From positions 1,984,001 through 2,048,000 of the forward strand of contig NEEC01000009.1 of the NCBI GenBank assembly GCA_002189035.1: a stretch of 64,000 bases of DNA. The letters are read 5' to 3'. The DNA is from Utricularia gibba (lineage: Eukaryota; Streptophyta; Magnoliopsida; Lamiales; Lentibulariaceae). Below are positions 1 to 12,575 of the stretch, piece after piece. The notes under the pieces were generated by a model that did no database searches, had not been told where the DNA came from, and saw only the letters and a program-made list of their open reading frames with translations. How positions within the stretch are numbered: position 1 is the stretch's first letter; every line of letters begins with the position of its first letter. Made by a program: the position numbers and the translations under genes.

Positions 1-646
1 CTTCTCCAATATATATATATCTATTCTTTTTTACTCAGGGGATGGGCGGCCATGTGCTCTCCTCTGCTACCTACACCACACTCATCCAACTTGTTACCGT
101 GGTAAAAGTAAAACCAACTTTGCTCTCCCCCATTCCATCCTTTTTTCCGGCTACTGGGTGCCCCATTAATCTCATCTCAGACTTTGTACGTATTATGGGT
201 ATGAATGGATTCAAGATTCACATTTGGCGTGTGAATGAATGATGGGAAGGAGGCTGGTTGGGGAGGGGGTGGGTGGGGTGGGGGAGGAGATCGGCCCACG
301 CCTTGAAACAAACAAAGCATATGTTGACACCTCAACGTGTCAATTTGACTGAGTTGTAAGTGCACTTAATAAGAGATGAGCTGTCTGTACAGAGTAGGGA
401 CTTTAACTCCAAGGAGAGAGAGGACGACGCCTTTTCTTTATGGCTCAAATGTCTCGGTTGCCAAGAGTTTTTGCATTCTCTCTCTCTCTCCCTCTTTTTG
501 TTTTCTTCGCTGTGCGCTTCTTAAAATAATTTTTTCTTTGTGAGGAAGACACATTTACATACATACTCTTTATGAGCTGCTGCTGCTTTGGGCCTATTAG
601 GTATCTATCTCTATGTGTCGCGCTCTGTCATTGATTTCATCAGGTC
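1..646. other. Upstream region of the CYP85A gene
   Basis: No convincing coding sequence is seen. It holds short AT and CT microsatellites (about 7-22 and 478-492) and a G-rich stretch (241-290). It ends at a TATA box just ahead of the P450 gene, so most of it is probably promoter. Confidence 0.5.
228..233 (+). promoter_or_regulatory. BRRE-like element CGTGTG upstream of CYP85A
   Basis: The hexamer CGTGTG matches the brassinosteroid-response element bound by BZR1-type repressors. It lies about 420 bp upstream of the TATA box. CYP85A genes are known to be repressed by their end product through BZR1, so a site here makes sense. A hexamer is common by chance and occupancy is an inference. Confidence 0.3.
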
Positions 647-653
647 TATATAA
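647..653 (+). promoter_or_regulatory. TATA box of CYP85A
   Basis: TATATAA in a C-rich context, 178 bp upstream of the start codon. A leader of about 150 bases with a TTC/TCA microsatellite would follow. Confidence 0.6.
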
Positions 654-746
654 CCACCCGCACGAGCTCATGACTTGGCAGTACAACCAGAGCAAATCCA
701 CATACCTTTCAGAGATATATCCTGCTGAAGCTTCCTCCTTTTCTCC

Positions 747-791
747 CTTCTTCTTCTTCTTCATCATCATCATCTCCTTCTTCTTCTTCTT
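747..791 (+). repeat. TTC/TCA trinucleotide microsatellite in the CYP85A leader
   Basis: Tandem TTC units broken by four TCA units, lying between the TATA box and the start codon. Pyrimidine-rich 5' leaders are frequent in plants. The tract is a likely site of length variation. Confidence 0.75.
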
Positions 792-830
792 ACTCCTCCT
801 GTTGTTGAGTTGAGAGCTTCTGTGGAGGAG

Positions 831-3175
831 ATGGGTTTTCTGCTTGTTGTTGTTGGTGTGTTTTGGGGGCTCTGTTTCATGAGTATTGCTTTGCTCAGGT
901 GGAATGAAGTCAAGTACAGCAAGAAGGGGTTGCCTCCTGGAACCATGGGATGGCCGGTTTTCGGAGAAACCACCGAGTTCCTGAAACATGGTCCTGCATT
1001 CATGAAGACCCAGAGATCAAGGTATGCACGAAGAAACAAACACACCACAAAAATCACAACTTTTGCATGGTTTCTTATGATTCTTCCTCTCCAGGTTCGG
1101 GAGTTTCTTCAAATCCCATCTACTGGGATGCCCCACAATTGTTTCCATGGATCCAGACCTTAACAGATACATTCTTTTGAATGAATCCAAAGGGCTTGTG
1201 CCTGGGTATCCCCAATCCATGTTAGATATATTGGGGAAATGCAATATTGCAGCTGTTCATGGCTCTGCTCACAGATACATGAGAGGGGCTTTACTAGCTC
1301 TTATCAGTCCTACCATGATCAAAGATCGGCTGTTGCCAAAGATCGATGATTTCATGAGATCCCATTTGGAGAACTGGGATGGAAAGATTATAGACATTCA
1401 GCACAAGACAAAAGAGGTTCGAATAGAAAAGTCTACTAGATCTGTAATTCACCACATCTTGTTCTTCTTCCATCATCCTTATCTGTTTGTTTTGTTTCAG
1501 ATGGCTTTTCTCTCATCCTTGAGGCAAATCGCAACCGAAGAGGCCAGCTCCATAGCTGAAGCATTTATGCCCGAGTTTTTCAAGCTGGTTCTGGGAACTT
1601 TCTCGCTCCCCATCAACCTCCCAAAAACCAATTACAGGCGTGCCTTGCAGGTGAATCTCTTCTCTTTTCTTCTTTCCTGGTGCCCTTTTAAACAGGGAGA
1701 AACTTGGAGAATCACTCAGAAGTTTTATCACAGGCAAGGCAGAACATTACTTCTTTGCTGAGGAAACTACTGGAAGAAAGAAAAACGAAAGGAGTAAAAA
1801 AGAATGACATGCTCGGTTTTTTACTGGATGATGACAACAAATACAAGCTAAGCGATGAGGAAATGATTGATTTGATCATCACAATCTTATATTCTGGATA
1901 CGAGACGGTTTCAACAACATCTATGATGGCCATAAAGTATCTGCAAGACCACCCACAAGTACTTGAAGAACTGAGGGTAAGTCATTTTCTACACCATAAA
2001 GAAATAAGCAGAAAAAACAAGTTGTTTTTTGGGGTAGGTGTATATGCTGACTCGAGACCTTAAAATTTTCAGAAAGAGCACACGGCAATAAGAGAAAGAA
2101 AGAAGCCAGGGGAGCCTATTGATTACAATGACTACAAATCTATGCGCCTAACGCAAGCTGTGAGTCCAGACAACTTGCTCCCAAAAGATTTACTGAAGTA
2201 AAAAAACAAAAAAAAAGAAGATAAGAAAAGGGAAAACTTGGAGCCCTCCTGACGTTGGTTTCTGATGCCTTCATTTACAGGTCATATACGAGACATCAAG
2301 ACTTGCCACAATAGTAAATGGGGTGCTGAGAAAAACTACAGAGGATATGGAAATAAATGGTAAGGACAAGCTCTGTTTCTTGACCGTATGCATATCTTTT
2401 GCTCTCATTTAATGATTCATCTGCAAAGCAGAACTCTTGATTCAATTCCTCTCTAGTAGACGAGGACCTCAAATATGTTAGGAGCATCTACTTTTCGCAC
2501 TTTTCCTCTTCTACAAACGTTACCATGTTACACAGAATAGCAGATCTATATAAGAACAATCAAAGACTGCGAGATCACCTTTATGAATGGACCCTACCCC
2601 ATAATGATTCACATGGGAATATTTCATCCTACCCGAAGCCATTGGGTTCCTGACCCATCTCTTGTCTAGAAGAATTATTTTGTCTACCGTTTAGATTAAG
2701 GCATCTTATTGCAATTCAACAAACAAAATGTAAGCATCATCTAAGCGGCAAAAAAGCTGACCTGTTTTGCTGTCTCTTTCCAGGGTATGTGATTTCCAAA
2801 GGATGGAGGATATATGTTTACACGAGAGAGTTGAATTACGATCCATGCCTTTACCCAGATCCCTACACTTTTAACCCACGGAGATGGCTGGTGAGTGTCA
2901 CAAATCATCAATCACTAAAGATGTTCAAAATCTCAACGATCTTGTGCGTTTTTCTGCAGGAAAAAGGCCTCGAAAACCAACACCATGTTCTCATATTCGG
3001 GGGAGGAACAAGACAATGCCCGGGAAAGGAACTGGGGTTGGCCGAAATCTCACTATTTCTTCATTATTTTGTGACAAACTACAAATGGGAAGAAGTGGGT
3101 GGCGATAAGCTGTTGAAATTTCCCCGTGTTCATGCCCCTAACGGACTCCACATCAGAGTTTCCGCCGCCTCATGA
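831..3175 (+). CDS. CYP85A: Brassinosteroid C-6 oxidase (cytochrome P450 CYP85A)
   Basis: This ER-anchored P450 oxidises 6-deoxocastasterone to castasterone late in brassinosteroid synthesis; some members go on to brassinolide. Exons joined by phase: 831-1021, 1095-1416, 1501-1650, 1734-1976, 2073-2159, 2281-2359, 2784-2890, 2960-3175, giving 464 aa, the usual CYP85A length. Visible marks are an N-terminal membrane anchor, the proline hinge (LPPGTMGWPVFGET), the I-helix segment ILYSGYETVSTTS, the ExxR motif (ETSRL), the PERF-like NPRRW, and the heme loop FGGGTRQCPGKELG with its cysteine ligand. GYETVSTTS and TRELNYD are typical of CYP85A. The second donor (AG|gttcga) is weak. The gene looks intact. 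Whether it also makes brassinolide cannot be told from sequence. Confidence 0.93.
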
Positions 3176-4284
3176 CCACTCCAAGAAGAAGGGTACAGGT
3201 GTACAGTACAGCGTGTATATAAGATTCGGAGGATTAGATATGAAGATCACCCATGTAGGTTTTTGCACCCAATACCAAGAACAGATTCGGCTAACTGAGA
3301 CATCAGAATTCCAACAAGTGAAAGAATTGACTTGTATCCCCCCATTTTTCACCTACTGCTGCTGCATTCTGCAAGAAGTGATGATGACAACCGACGGCAA
3401 AATGCTGCATTCTTCAATGTCCAATCCGACCCCATCACAGAATAACACCATACTGAAACACCCCCACAATACGATTTGTTCTTTCCTTCCACCCGTGAAA
3501 TTGATGGACTAGGTAGGCAATAAATACTTTCCTCGGTTTCCTTGACGCCAACCAGCCGATGCATGTGTTGGGATCATCGGAAAGAATTCTGCTACTTTCC
3601 CTACATACAGAAATATGACCCCTTTTTCCAGAACATAGAAAAAGTGTAATGTTCGAATCACATTAAGAGGGCTCCCTTCACATCCAACCCAATTCACGAT
3701 TGCAAGATGCATGTAACGCTTGTCATACTCATCATTTTACCTACCATTCCTAAAATAAACGATCCTTCTATACAGACATCACAGATGATAATGAGGCTCC
3801 CCCATAAAACAGATAAGGATCACGTCAGGAGGCAGCATCAGAGCCAAGTTCTATCATGTTCCAATATTTTTAATGGTTTTCAATTTTGATACGAAGGTAT
3901 TTCGGTCGTTTCGAGCTCCGACCCATTACCAACATAAATGATTTCAGCCTTCTTCAATCCAGAAGTGTTTAGTTGGCGGCTGCACTCCGGCAAGAAAACA
4001 TGGTATCAGCTTGTAGGAAAAAGGAAGTCGCAGCCTCCAATTTGGGCCAAGCTGAATTGGATCTATGCAATCTTATTGGTTAGGCCCAATCCATGCTGAT
4101 GTGGGCCACAGCGACTCACGGTTTGGATCCCGTTTTAAATCGAAATAAAAACGTATATATATATTTTTTTGAGGTTGTGGCGCAGCGCCCCGCCATGCTC
4201 CGCTCGGGGGCTGAGTTCCCTCCTCGTTCTTAACTTGAAACCTTAGTCGTCGTTGCTGTCCTTGTAGAGTCTTACCCTTCAAAA
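3176..4284. other. CYP85A 3' region and spacer
   Basis: No gene recognised. The first few hundred bases are probably the P450 3' UTR, with AATAAA-like words near 3519. The rest is unremarkable up to the start of the SF3B3 remnant. Confidence 0.4.
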
Positions 4285-6290
4285 ACCCGCCTTCTCAGGG
4301 AGCCTCAAGTCCCAAGAAATTGTGGTGGCGCGTGGCTAGGTCCTAGACATCCTCCGCCCCGAGGAAACGGTAAGCTCCAATGTCTTTTATCCGTTGCGAT
4401 ATTCAGCGTTATTCGATAATTGGTTCAGCCGGTTCACCGGGTCTCAGAAGGATTATGCATTGTCGTGGGGTCGGATTCTGGGGGAATTCTTATACTCGAT
4501 TACAATAAAGAAGGGAGCGGGTTTGATAAAACTCACCAGGAAACTTTTGTGAAAAGCAGAAGCTTGTTTATGTTTTGAATAGGGATACTTCCGCTCGCCT
4601 GACCATTTCGTCTCCACTGGATGCCCACAAGAGCCACACTATAGTTAATTCTATAGGTGGGGTGGATTGTGGTTTTGACAACCCTGTTTTTGCCGCCATA
4701 CAGCAGTCTGAGGCTGATTAGGATCCCACTGGCTAGGAATCAAATGAGGCTCAAAAGCAATTAAACTTTTACGAATTGGATTTTGGTCTCTGCCATGTTT
4801 CAAGGAAATGGTCAGATCAAGTTAATAACGGCGATAACTTGCTTGTGATTGTACCAGGTGGCGGAGATGGACCTTGTGGCGTGCTAGTTTGTGTCAAGAA
4901 CTTTGTTATTTATAAGAATCAGGGCATCAAGATTTGAGAGCAGTTATTCCAAAGCGTGAGGAGTTGCCTGCTGAACATGGTGTCTTGATTGTGTCCGAGT
5001 CTATGCTCAAGCAGACATCTATGTATGTCTTCCTCCTGCAAACGTAGTATGGTGATATTTTCAAGGTCACCTTGGATCATGACAATGAGAGAGTGGAGGA
5101 GTTGAATATTCAGTACTTTGATACTATTCCTGTGATATCTGCCATGTGTGTCGTGAAGCCAGGTTTCTTGTTTGCTGCGTCCGAGCTTGGTAATCATGCC
5201 TTGTACCAATTTCATCTCTCGGAAGTGATCTAGATGTTGAGGCGTCGTCATCTACACTTATGGAGACGTGAGAGTTCTGGATCCAAGAGCTGCACAGACT
5301 ACTTGCTCGCTGGAACTTCAGGATGATGGGGCGGCATTCATATATTCCGGTTTAAGGAAGATGGGAGGGTTCTTGAACTATTGCACAAGACTCAGGTGGA
5401 AGGTGTTCCCCTGGAATTGTGTCAATTCCAAGGCAAGCTGTTGGCAGGTATAGGATCTGTACTAAGTTGTATGATTTAAGAAAAAGGAGATTGCTGAGGA
5501 AGTGCGAGAACAAGCTTTTTCCAAACACAATCACGTCCATCCAGACGTACTGGGATCGCATTTATGTTAGTGACATGCAAGAGTTATTTTATAAGTTGGT
5601 GAGCAACTTAATCTGAAACCCCCTTTTAGATTCTTTCACATGGTTCCTTCTTATTCCCATACGCTTCTCACATGCATTTTCGTTTTTCTGACAGTCAGTC
5701 TCATTCCCTCTTCTGTTTTTTTCTCAGTCCTTCCATTACTGCAAGTATAGACGTGACGAAAATCAGTTATACATATTTGCGGATGACACTGTCGCAAGAT
5801 GGCTTACTGCAGCAAGCCACATCGAATTTTGACACAATGGCTGGGTCTGACAAGTTGGGAAATATCTACTTCGTTCATCTACCGAGATTGAAGAGGACAC
5901 CACCGGGGGCAAGATAAATGGGAACAGGGGAAGTTGAACAGGGCTCCCAACAAGGTGGAAGAGATTCTCCAGTTCCACGTTGGTGATGTTGATTCCCAGT
6001 GGGGGTGAAATGCCTCATCTACGCCACTGTCATGGCTAGTCTGGGAGCCTTTCTGCCTTTCACATCATGCGTCAAGAACACCCACCTTCATGTGGCAGAG
6101 ATCATATGTCCTATAGATCCTCATATTTCCCAGTGAAGGTCTGTCAAAACACCTCTTCAGCTAATGAAATGCCTGGGAAATCCGCAGGACATGATTGATG
6201 GAGACCTCTGCAAACACTTCCCACTTGACATGCAGCGCAAAATTGCAGATGAGCTACACAGTCTTACATTCACCCTTAGAAACTCAACGA
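4285..6290 (+). pseudogene. Decayed copy of splicing factor 3B subunit 3 (SF3B3/SAP130)
   Basis: Pieces of SF3B3, an essential WD40-like U2 snRNP subunit, appear in order on the plus strand: SQEIVVARG near 4310, IVVGSDSG (4459), LTISSP-like (4600), GGGDGPCGVLV (4860), GDIFKVTLDHDN (5050), LFAASELGNH (5170), TCSLELQDD (5303), RKCENKLFPNTITSIQTY (5499), FADD-like (5777), FDTMAG (5828), GGKINGNRGS-type (5905) and the C-terminal DMQRKIADEL (6225). Many in-frame stops and frameshifts separate them. Several hundred residues are missing around 5265-5285, and smaller pieces elsewhere. A probable intron between the QE and YCKYRR segments (about 5597-5735) is retained, so this looks like a decayed duplicate rather than a retrocopy. 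Edges are approximate. Confidence 0.9.
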
Positions 6291-7590
6291 CCTCTCTCTG
6301 AGGCTTGCATAGAATTTGAACTGGCGACAGAGCCGGTTGATTGCTGCAATCCCATTACACACACTGGTCTACAGTAGTGGAGATCTCCAAATCCCATACG
6401 CCCAAAATGCCAAAGTCAAACCATGCTTTGAGTTAGAAGGATGAGGATGATTTGTTCCCAAGTCCTGAAATTTCAACTGCTCAACGTGTCTGTTTAGGTT
6501 CAATTCTCAATGATTGCTTGCAAGTGATCCGTCCGCCTCTGGCTGGCTATGAGTGGATTAGGAACATGTCATGCTCCTTTCTTACAAGGACACTCATCCC
6601 CCTTATTATCTCTTCAATACAACCGTACCATGTTTACTCAACTTCACTATTTCATATTCACAATCAAAAATCAAGTCCATTTTGTCTTCAAATATATGTG
6701 TATTGATAATTATTGGAACACATGTTTTACGTACCCATCCTCTTATTCTCTTTCATACATGATCACTTTTTTCATACAGTTAAAAGAAATTACCATATTT
6801 TTAATAGATCCCAACATTGGTATTCACTAAACACGTGATTTGTAAAATATTTACGAAACGGCCATAAATGTATTTTACATGAATTCATTAAACAATTATA
6901 TATAATCTAAGAATATTTATTAAACACAATAAAATTTTAAATACACATTTCTAAAATTTATCTTTAAACATTTTTCAATTATAATTATAAAGGAAATATT
7001 TATTTATACATGCATAATTTAAATATAATTAATTTTCACCAATCCGAGGATAACCGAACTCAAGCTGTAGGAGTCTAACACTACTGTGCCATTTATTTAT
7101 TTATTTATTTTTGGCAAGGTTTTATTGTAAGAAAGGACGGAAAAAGAAAAATGTGGCATGGTGACCAATCGGCATCTGCTCACCCTTCCATCCACCACCA
7201 CGCGCATCTCCCTCCACGTGAACCTCAACGCTTCTTCAAAACTACCGCGCGTGTCACCCACGTCCCTCTTCTCTCACCGGAGTATCCCATCACCAGGAAA
7301 CACCACCAATCAATTGAAATAATAAGCTGAGCAGGAACGCTTCGACACAGCTTCCATCCCGAGCTCTCAACCCTAAAAAAAATCTCCGTTCCTTTTCCGC
7401 TTGTGATTACAAAAAGCTGGATATTTGTATGATCACAAAAAACAAGCAAAACATGGATCATCATCGTTCTATAAATGGGTTGCTTCGTTTCTTTTTTTAG
7501 GGTTTGAAGGGAGCTGCAGTTGGTGTTGGTGAAGTGGATCTGTGGGTGGAATCAAAAGGGAAACTTCAAAACTACGAGGAGATTCATATC
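6291..7590. other. Spacer and 5' region of the MADS-box gene
   Basis: Strongly AT-rich from about 6800 to 7130, without a recognisable gene. A palindromic G-box core (CACGTG) is at 7215-7220. A CCCTAAA telo-box-like word is near 7371. The last 90 bases before the start codon read in frame with the MADS protein but begin downstream of any typical MADS start, so I treat them as leader. Confidence 0.4.
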
Positions 7591-9677
7591 ATGGGTAGAG
7601 GAAGGGTGGAGCTGAAGAGAATTGAGAATAAGATCAACAGACAAGTGACTTTTGCCAAGAGGAGAAATGGGCTTCTCAAGAAAGCTTACGAGCTTTCTGT
7701 GCTCTGTGATGCTGAAGTTGCTCTCATTATCTTCTCCAACCGCGGCAAACTCTATGAGTTTTGCAGCTCCCCAGAGTATTATCTCCTCATTCCAACTTTT
7801 AGGGTTCTTGATCTTGCTTCAACTTTGGTTGTATCTTTCTCCGAAATTTCTTCTTGTTCATGAAGATGCTCTAAAAAGCTAATCTTTTGTCTCGCAAGAA
7901 TCAGATTTCTCGCAGTCATCTAAGAACTAAAATTTTTTTGAAACGGTTGATTGTTCTCTGGTCTCAAAAAACTGTTTCCTTTAACCGGTTTGAAGCCTGA
8001 TCTGTCTTCTGTGCAAATATGTGTCTGCGTGTAAAAGTACGTGCCTCAGTATTTTACAGATCTTCTGGTAAGGTAGATTCCGTAACTGGAGCCCAGTTCT
8101 CTCTCAAGATCTTCCAAAGAAAATCTAGGGTTTATTGCTGTTTATTTGGTTAATAATATTTTATTGTTTTTGAACTGACATAAAGGATCTTGGCAGCTAA
8201 CTTGATATGACCTGTTTGTTTACCTTTTCATAACATGAATACCATATTTGTCAGATTTTTAAAGGTCCATTTTCTAAAATTGAATGCATACCTTCTACTG
8301 TCGCTAGTTCATTAATTGATCAATGGTTAATCACATTTTACACATTAATCAGTAGTAACAAAAACCATACATCATCTTCGTAACACATTTGGTTGGCTAA
8401 TGATTCATCTTATATGTGCTTATAGTATGATGAAGACCCTCGAAAGGTATCAAAAGTGCAGTTATGGATCATTAGAAGTTGGTAATCCGGGGAGGGAGTT
8501 TGAGGTAGTGTCTCACTCTCTTTTCCTTGTTCATCTGTATGCCAAAGATTTGATTTTGATGTGCGACAATGCTTGTGCCATTACTTTTTAAGACGAAATT
8601 TCTTCAGGGACTTTTTTTTTTCCATAGGTTTGTTGTGCTTGAATCTCTGGTTTTTTTTTTTTTTTTTTTTTTTTAAAAACTTATGAGTCTGATTGTGCTG
8701 CAGCAAAGCAGCTACAAGGAATACCTGAAACTTAAGGCCAGATATGAGGCGCTTCAGCAGTATCAGAGGTGTTTGTTTTGTCTCTGGTGTTCACTGGATA
8801 ATTCTATCTTCTTGATACAAGATTATGAACCACGAGACAGTTACTTCTTCATATTCTGCAGACAACTTCTAGGTGATGATCTGGGATCACTGAATCTTAA
8901 TGATCTTGAAGCCATTGAGCACCAGTTGGAGTCTTCTCTGGGCCTCATTAGGTCTACAAGGGTAAGCGAATCCCCCAGTTTAGCGATCACGCATTGAATG
9001 AAGAAATTTAACTTTTCCAATTCATATGCAGACACAGACCATGCTTGATCAACTTTCAGATCTCCAAACAAAGGTATTTATAATTGGCGTTAACTCCTCC
9101 TACCTGTGTAAGATAACATATGATTTGTTTCTGGTTCCATAGTGACAAAATGAAATAGTGAGAAGAGTATGCAAATATTCTTTTAACGTAATTCTTCTTC
9201 CTCCCTCGGATTCCTGTTGCATGGTCTAAATGCTAATGCTTTCTGCAGGAGAAACTGATGATGGATGCTAACAATGCTTTGGAAAGAAAGGTTGCTAGTT
9301 GATTTCTTTATGAATAAACTTTGTATCCCAAGTGTTCTTTTTATCTCTCTTTTTTTTTTCTGTGGTGGCAGTTGGAAGAAATTTATGCAGCCAGTCAGAT
9401 GCAGCAGCAAACATGGATTGCAGGGCAACAGTGTAACGCATTTGGTCACCAGCATCCTCATTCCCAGAGCTTCTTCCAGCCTCTTGATTGCAACTCCAGT
9501 CTCCAAATTGGGTACGAGATAAAAACTTTGCTACACAGGAATGATTGCTCGCAAATCTCTGAATGTTCATTGTATGTGGTTGTCAACAGGTGCGATGATC
9601 CAGTGACTTCCAGCCAGATGACAGGAGCATCTAATAGCCAGACTCTCAATGGATTACTTCCTGTTTGGATGCTCTGA
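7591..9677 (+). CDS. SEPALLATA-class MADS-box factor (SEP1/2/4 clade)
   Basis: A type II MIKC transcription factor that bridges floral quartets and specifies floral organ and meristem identity; it acts in the nucleus on CArG boxes. Exons: 7591-7775, 8426-8504, 8704-8768, 8862-8961, 9032-9073, 9249-9290, 9372-9511, 9590-9677, 246 aa. The sizes 185/79/65/100/42/42 are the classic MIKC pattern, with a first intron of 650 bp. The MADS domain (1-60) ends KLYEFCSSP, as in SEP proteins. The K domain runs about 88-172, and the C terminus ends GLLPVWML, like the SEP II motif. [11 protein letters not shown] and the C terminus point to SEP1/2/4 rather than SEP3 or AGL6. No defect is seen. Confidence 0.92.
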
Positions 9678-9762
9678 AAACTTCCAGAGACAACAACGTC
9701 CGACATAATCTATATCTGTTGTATGTGTATGGCATGAAGGATTCTGCTTCAGAAAGTTCATA

Positions 9763-9768
9763 AATAAA
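9763..9768 (+). terminator. Poly(A) signal of the MADS-box gene
   Basis: AATAAA 86 bases after the stop codon, at a normal plant 3' UTR distance. The neighbouring RCC1 gene ends only about 200 bases further on, on the other strand, so the two genes converge closely. Confidence 0.55.
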
Positions 9769-9968
9769 GGATGTTCTCTAGTTGTATGAATATCTTTCTG
9801 AAGCATTTGAAACTCCAGTCATTTTCATTTCGAGGACAGGTTGGTCTTCATCAAACTGTGAGCTCATGTCTTTGTCTGAATAAGGGAATTAAAGTTCCTA
9901 ATCTAGATACAGAGACACTATATCATTATACAACAACTACACAGAGATTGCCTAGAGATACAATATAA

Positions 9969-12575
9969 CTAAAACAGAATCACTCCATCTTCCAAGGAAG
10001 AGAATATTTCGCCACCATTCAGTGAATGCTCCCTGCAAAGGTGATGAATGCAGTTTAGCTTGATGGTTGTTATGCCTTCCCTGGTTGGAAAAGGGCCGTT
10101 CCAATCCTCATGTTAATGGGGTTACCTGAATCTTTCACATAGTCGGGCTAACGCATCTGATCCAGTCCTTGAAGCAATATCTTCAATCTGCAAGGCATTA
10201 GACATGTTTATGTTGTTGGCCAGCACAAACTCGCACAGCTCCTTCAGTGAGCATGCATCAGTCAACACGGCTGAATGGCCACCGCCTGCAGCTAATTTCT
10301 GTACCTCCCCGACACACCTATTTGCATGAAATTCCAATGATCAACTGCAATCCCTAGGAATGGATTTTACACGTCTTTCTTACCAATCAACCGGAGAAGG
10401 ATACCAAGCATATGTACACTTCCCGTTAGCAGCCTGTCCATAACAGTTATAGCCCCATCCATATATTCTTCCTTCCCTAGTGTAAATAAGTGTGTGGGAA
10501 TGGCCACAGCAAATGAGCTCCACACCACTGGGAATGACTTGGACTGGAATGTTCCGAAGCATCGCCACTGAGGTGTTTGGGGTGCAGGAAAAAAAGTCTG
10601 CATTTGGCCCCAAACCTAACTGCCCGACCTGGCCTCCACCCCAAGCATACAAGGACCCTTTGTTTGTCAAGGCGCAAGTATGAACACCACCACAATCGAC
10701 ATCCTTGATGACTACCCCATCTAGAGCTGCAACCCGCCTAGGCAAGAGTTCCTTGTCGCCACACTGGAGATAACAGTGGCCAAGTTGGCCCATGCTACCA
10801 AGTCCCCAAGTATAGCTGCAAAGTAAAGCATCACAGGATTTAAACCAACATACATATTTTTCTAGTAACATAGTTAAGCGAGTTAAATTACATAAATCGC
10901 ATAATTATCTTCATTTGACTAGAAGGAATAGAAAAACTATGCATCAGAACAAAGTAACGTCTCGAATTCTCAGGCTCTGCTAATACTGCACGAGATTTCT
11001 TATAGCCAGGTCCATGTGGATAACCTTGGATCTCTTTTCCTAACAGAACAACACACTTACAGCTCACCACATTCCGATATGGCAGCAGAATGATACTCTC
11101 CACATGAAACTTTGATGATTTTCACAACCTCAGGGGCCTCATCAAGGAACCTAGCATATCCATTAATTATACGAGCCCCCTGAAGACCTTCACAGGTAAT
11201 ACCTCTGCCAAGTTGACCATATTCATTATAACCTGATTTGGCAGATCAATTGGCAAAAACCTTATCATTAGATGACGTAACAGTTTTGTTTAGTGTATTT
11301 CCAATATTTCTTCTAAGACAATCTATTTCAAAGATTTAACAACCATATGCCCTTCAAGGCAAATATATAAAAAAGGAGACGATATAGTGAATCCTGGGGT
11401 TTGAAGTTTAGCAATGTTTTGTAGAAATTACCCAAGCTTGCAGCCTTCCATCTTCTGAAAGAGCAACAACATGAACAGCACCACATGCAACTTGGCGAAT
11501 GACCTAGAAAATACCACATACTTAAGCATCAGTTTTTGTAAACTGCTGATAATCAGAAAATACTCCACATGCCATAATCACGGGGCCAGCATGGAAGCAT
11601 GCATCAAAAAAATTCTTTCGGATACCATTATAAAATATGGATTAAGGAATGAATATGTCAAAAATGTATCTGTACGAGTCAATTGAAAACGATACCGTAT
11701 CTGCACTAAATGCTCCCCAGAATAGACGCGGAATATTAGAGCCCTACATGAGCAAACAACAAAAATTAATTGAGGGACTTGGAATACAGTTACGTGATCT
11801 TGGAGTTTCCACTGCAATGGAATTAATCTAATGCTATGATGATGTAGATAAAGGGAAAAAACCTCTTATCAGGATATGTGCATCTAAAAAAGCCATGTTT
11901 CTGTTCTAAACGAACCTGATTCTGTCCCCAGATCCACAGTCTCTTTGTTGATAAAGATCCATCATTTTCACGGGGCTGAGCAATAGCGGCAGTGCAATGT
12001 GCGCCGCAAGCTACCGAGATCACGAATTCAGACTGCAAACATGTGACCTTTGTGGGATTCTTTCTGCTTTCTTCAGTGCCATCACCCAGTTGCCCATAAT
12101 CGTTGCACCCTGTATCAACCCCATCAAGGACCAAAACGTAACATAAAAAAGGACTTCCATGCAACTTATGGTTTCAAATCAACCATTCAACTGAAGCAAG
12201 TTCTCCAATTTGACATAAAAAATAATCAAGAGCAATTACATACAAACCCTGCACCATATTATTCAGATGTTTCGAAGATCTGAAGTCGCGAAAAAAAACA
12301 GACGTACCCCATGTGAACAATGACCCATTGGACGCCACGGCAGCGGTGTGTTCATGCCCACAAGCGATATCAAGCCAGCGTAGATTGGGGCTACCTTCTG
12401 GGCATCCAAATAGTTCCAAAGGCAGGTGCCGTGGTATCCGCAAATCCCGTTCTTTCCCCTTCCGACCCGTTTGACCAGACTGGTTGTACCCCCATGCGTA
12501 TATCACGCTCTTATTGGGAACTTTGGGTCTCTTCGTTTCTCCCAATATCTTGGCAATCTCCATCTCTTGATACAA
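9969..12575 (-). CDS. RCC1-repeat protein (UVR8-like fold)
   Basis: A seven-bladed beta-propeller of the RCC1/UVR8 superfamily; the function of this subgroup is not established. Exons on the minus strand: 12308-12575, 11916-12109, 11696-11743, 11432-11503, 11061-11232, 10384-10815, 10126-10317, 9969-10032, about 480 aa once one base is allowed for. Repeat signatures run throughout: YAWGYNQSGQTG, GCNDYGQLGDG, GYNEYGQLGRG, YTWGLGSMGQLG, YAWGGGQVGQLG, YGWGYNCYGQA, each with a CG.H (A/V) partner. The C-terminal part (ALQIEDIASRTGSDALARLCERF) is alpha-helical. The exon 4/5 join is out of phase by one base at a G run (plus-strand 11431-11433). Translation may start at 12575 or at the second Met, 12563. 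It probably corresponds to At3g02300. Confidence 0.85.

Noticed and set aside
3126-3512. 128-aa frame overlapping the CYP85A end
   Set aside because: Overlaps the last exon in another frame and the 3' UTR, with no motif.
7504-7590. In-frame extension ahead of the MADS domain
   Set aside because: MIKC proteins start MGRGR; the extension is most likely 5' UTR.
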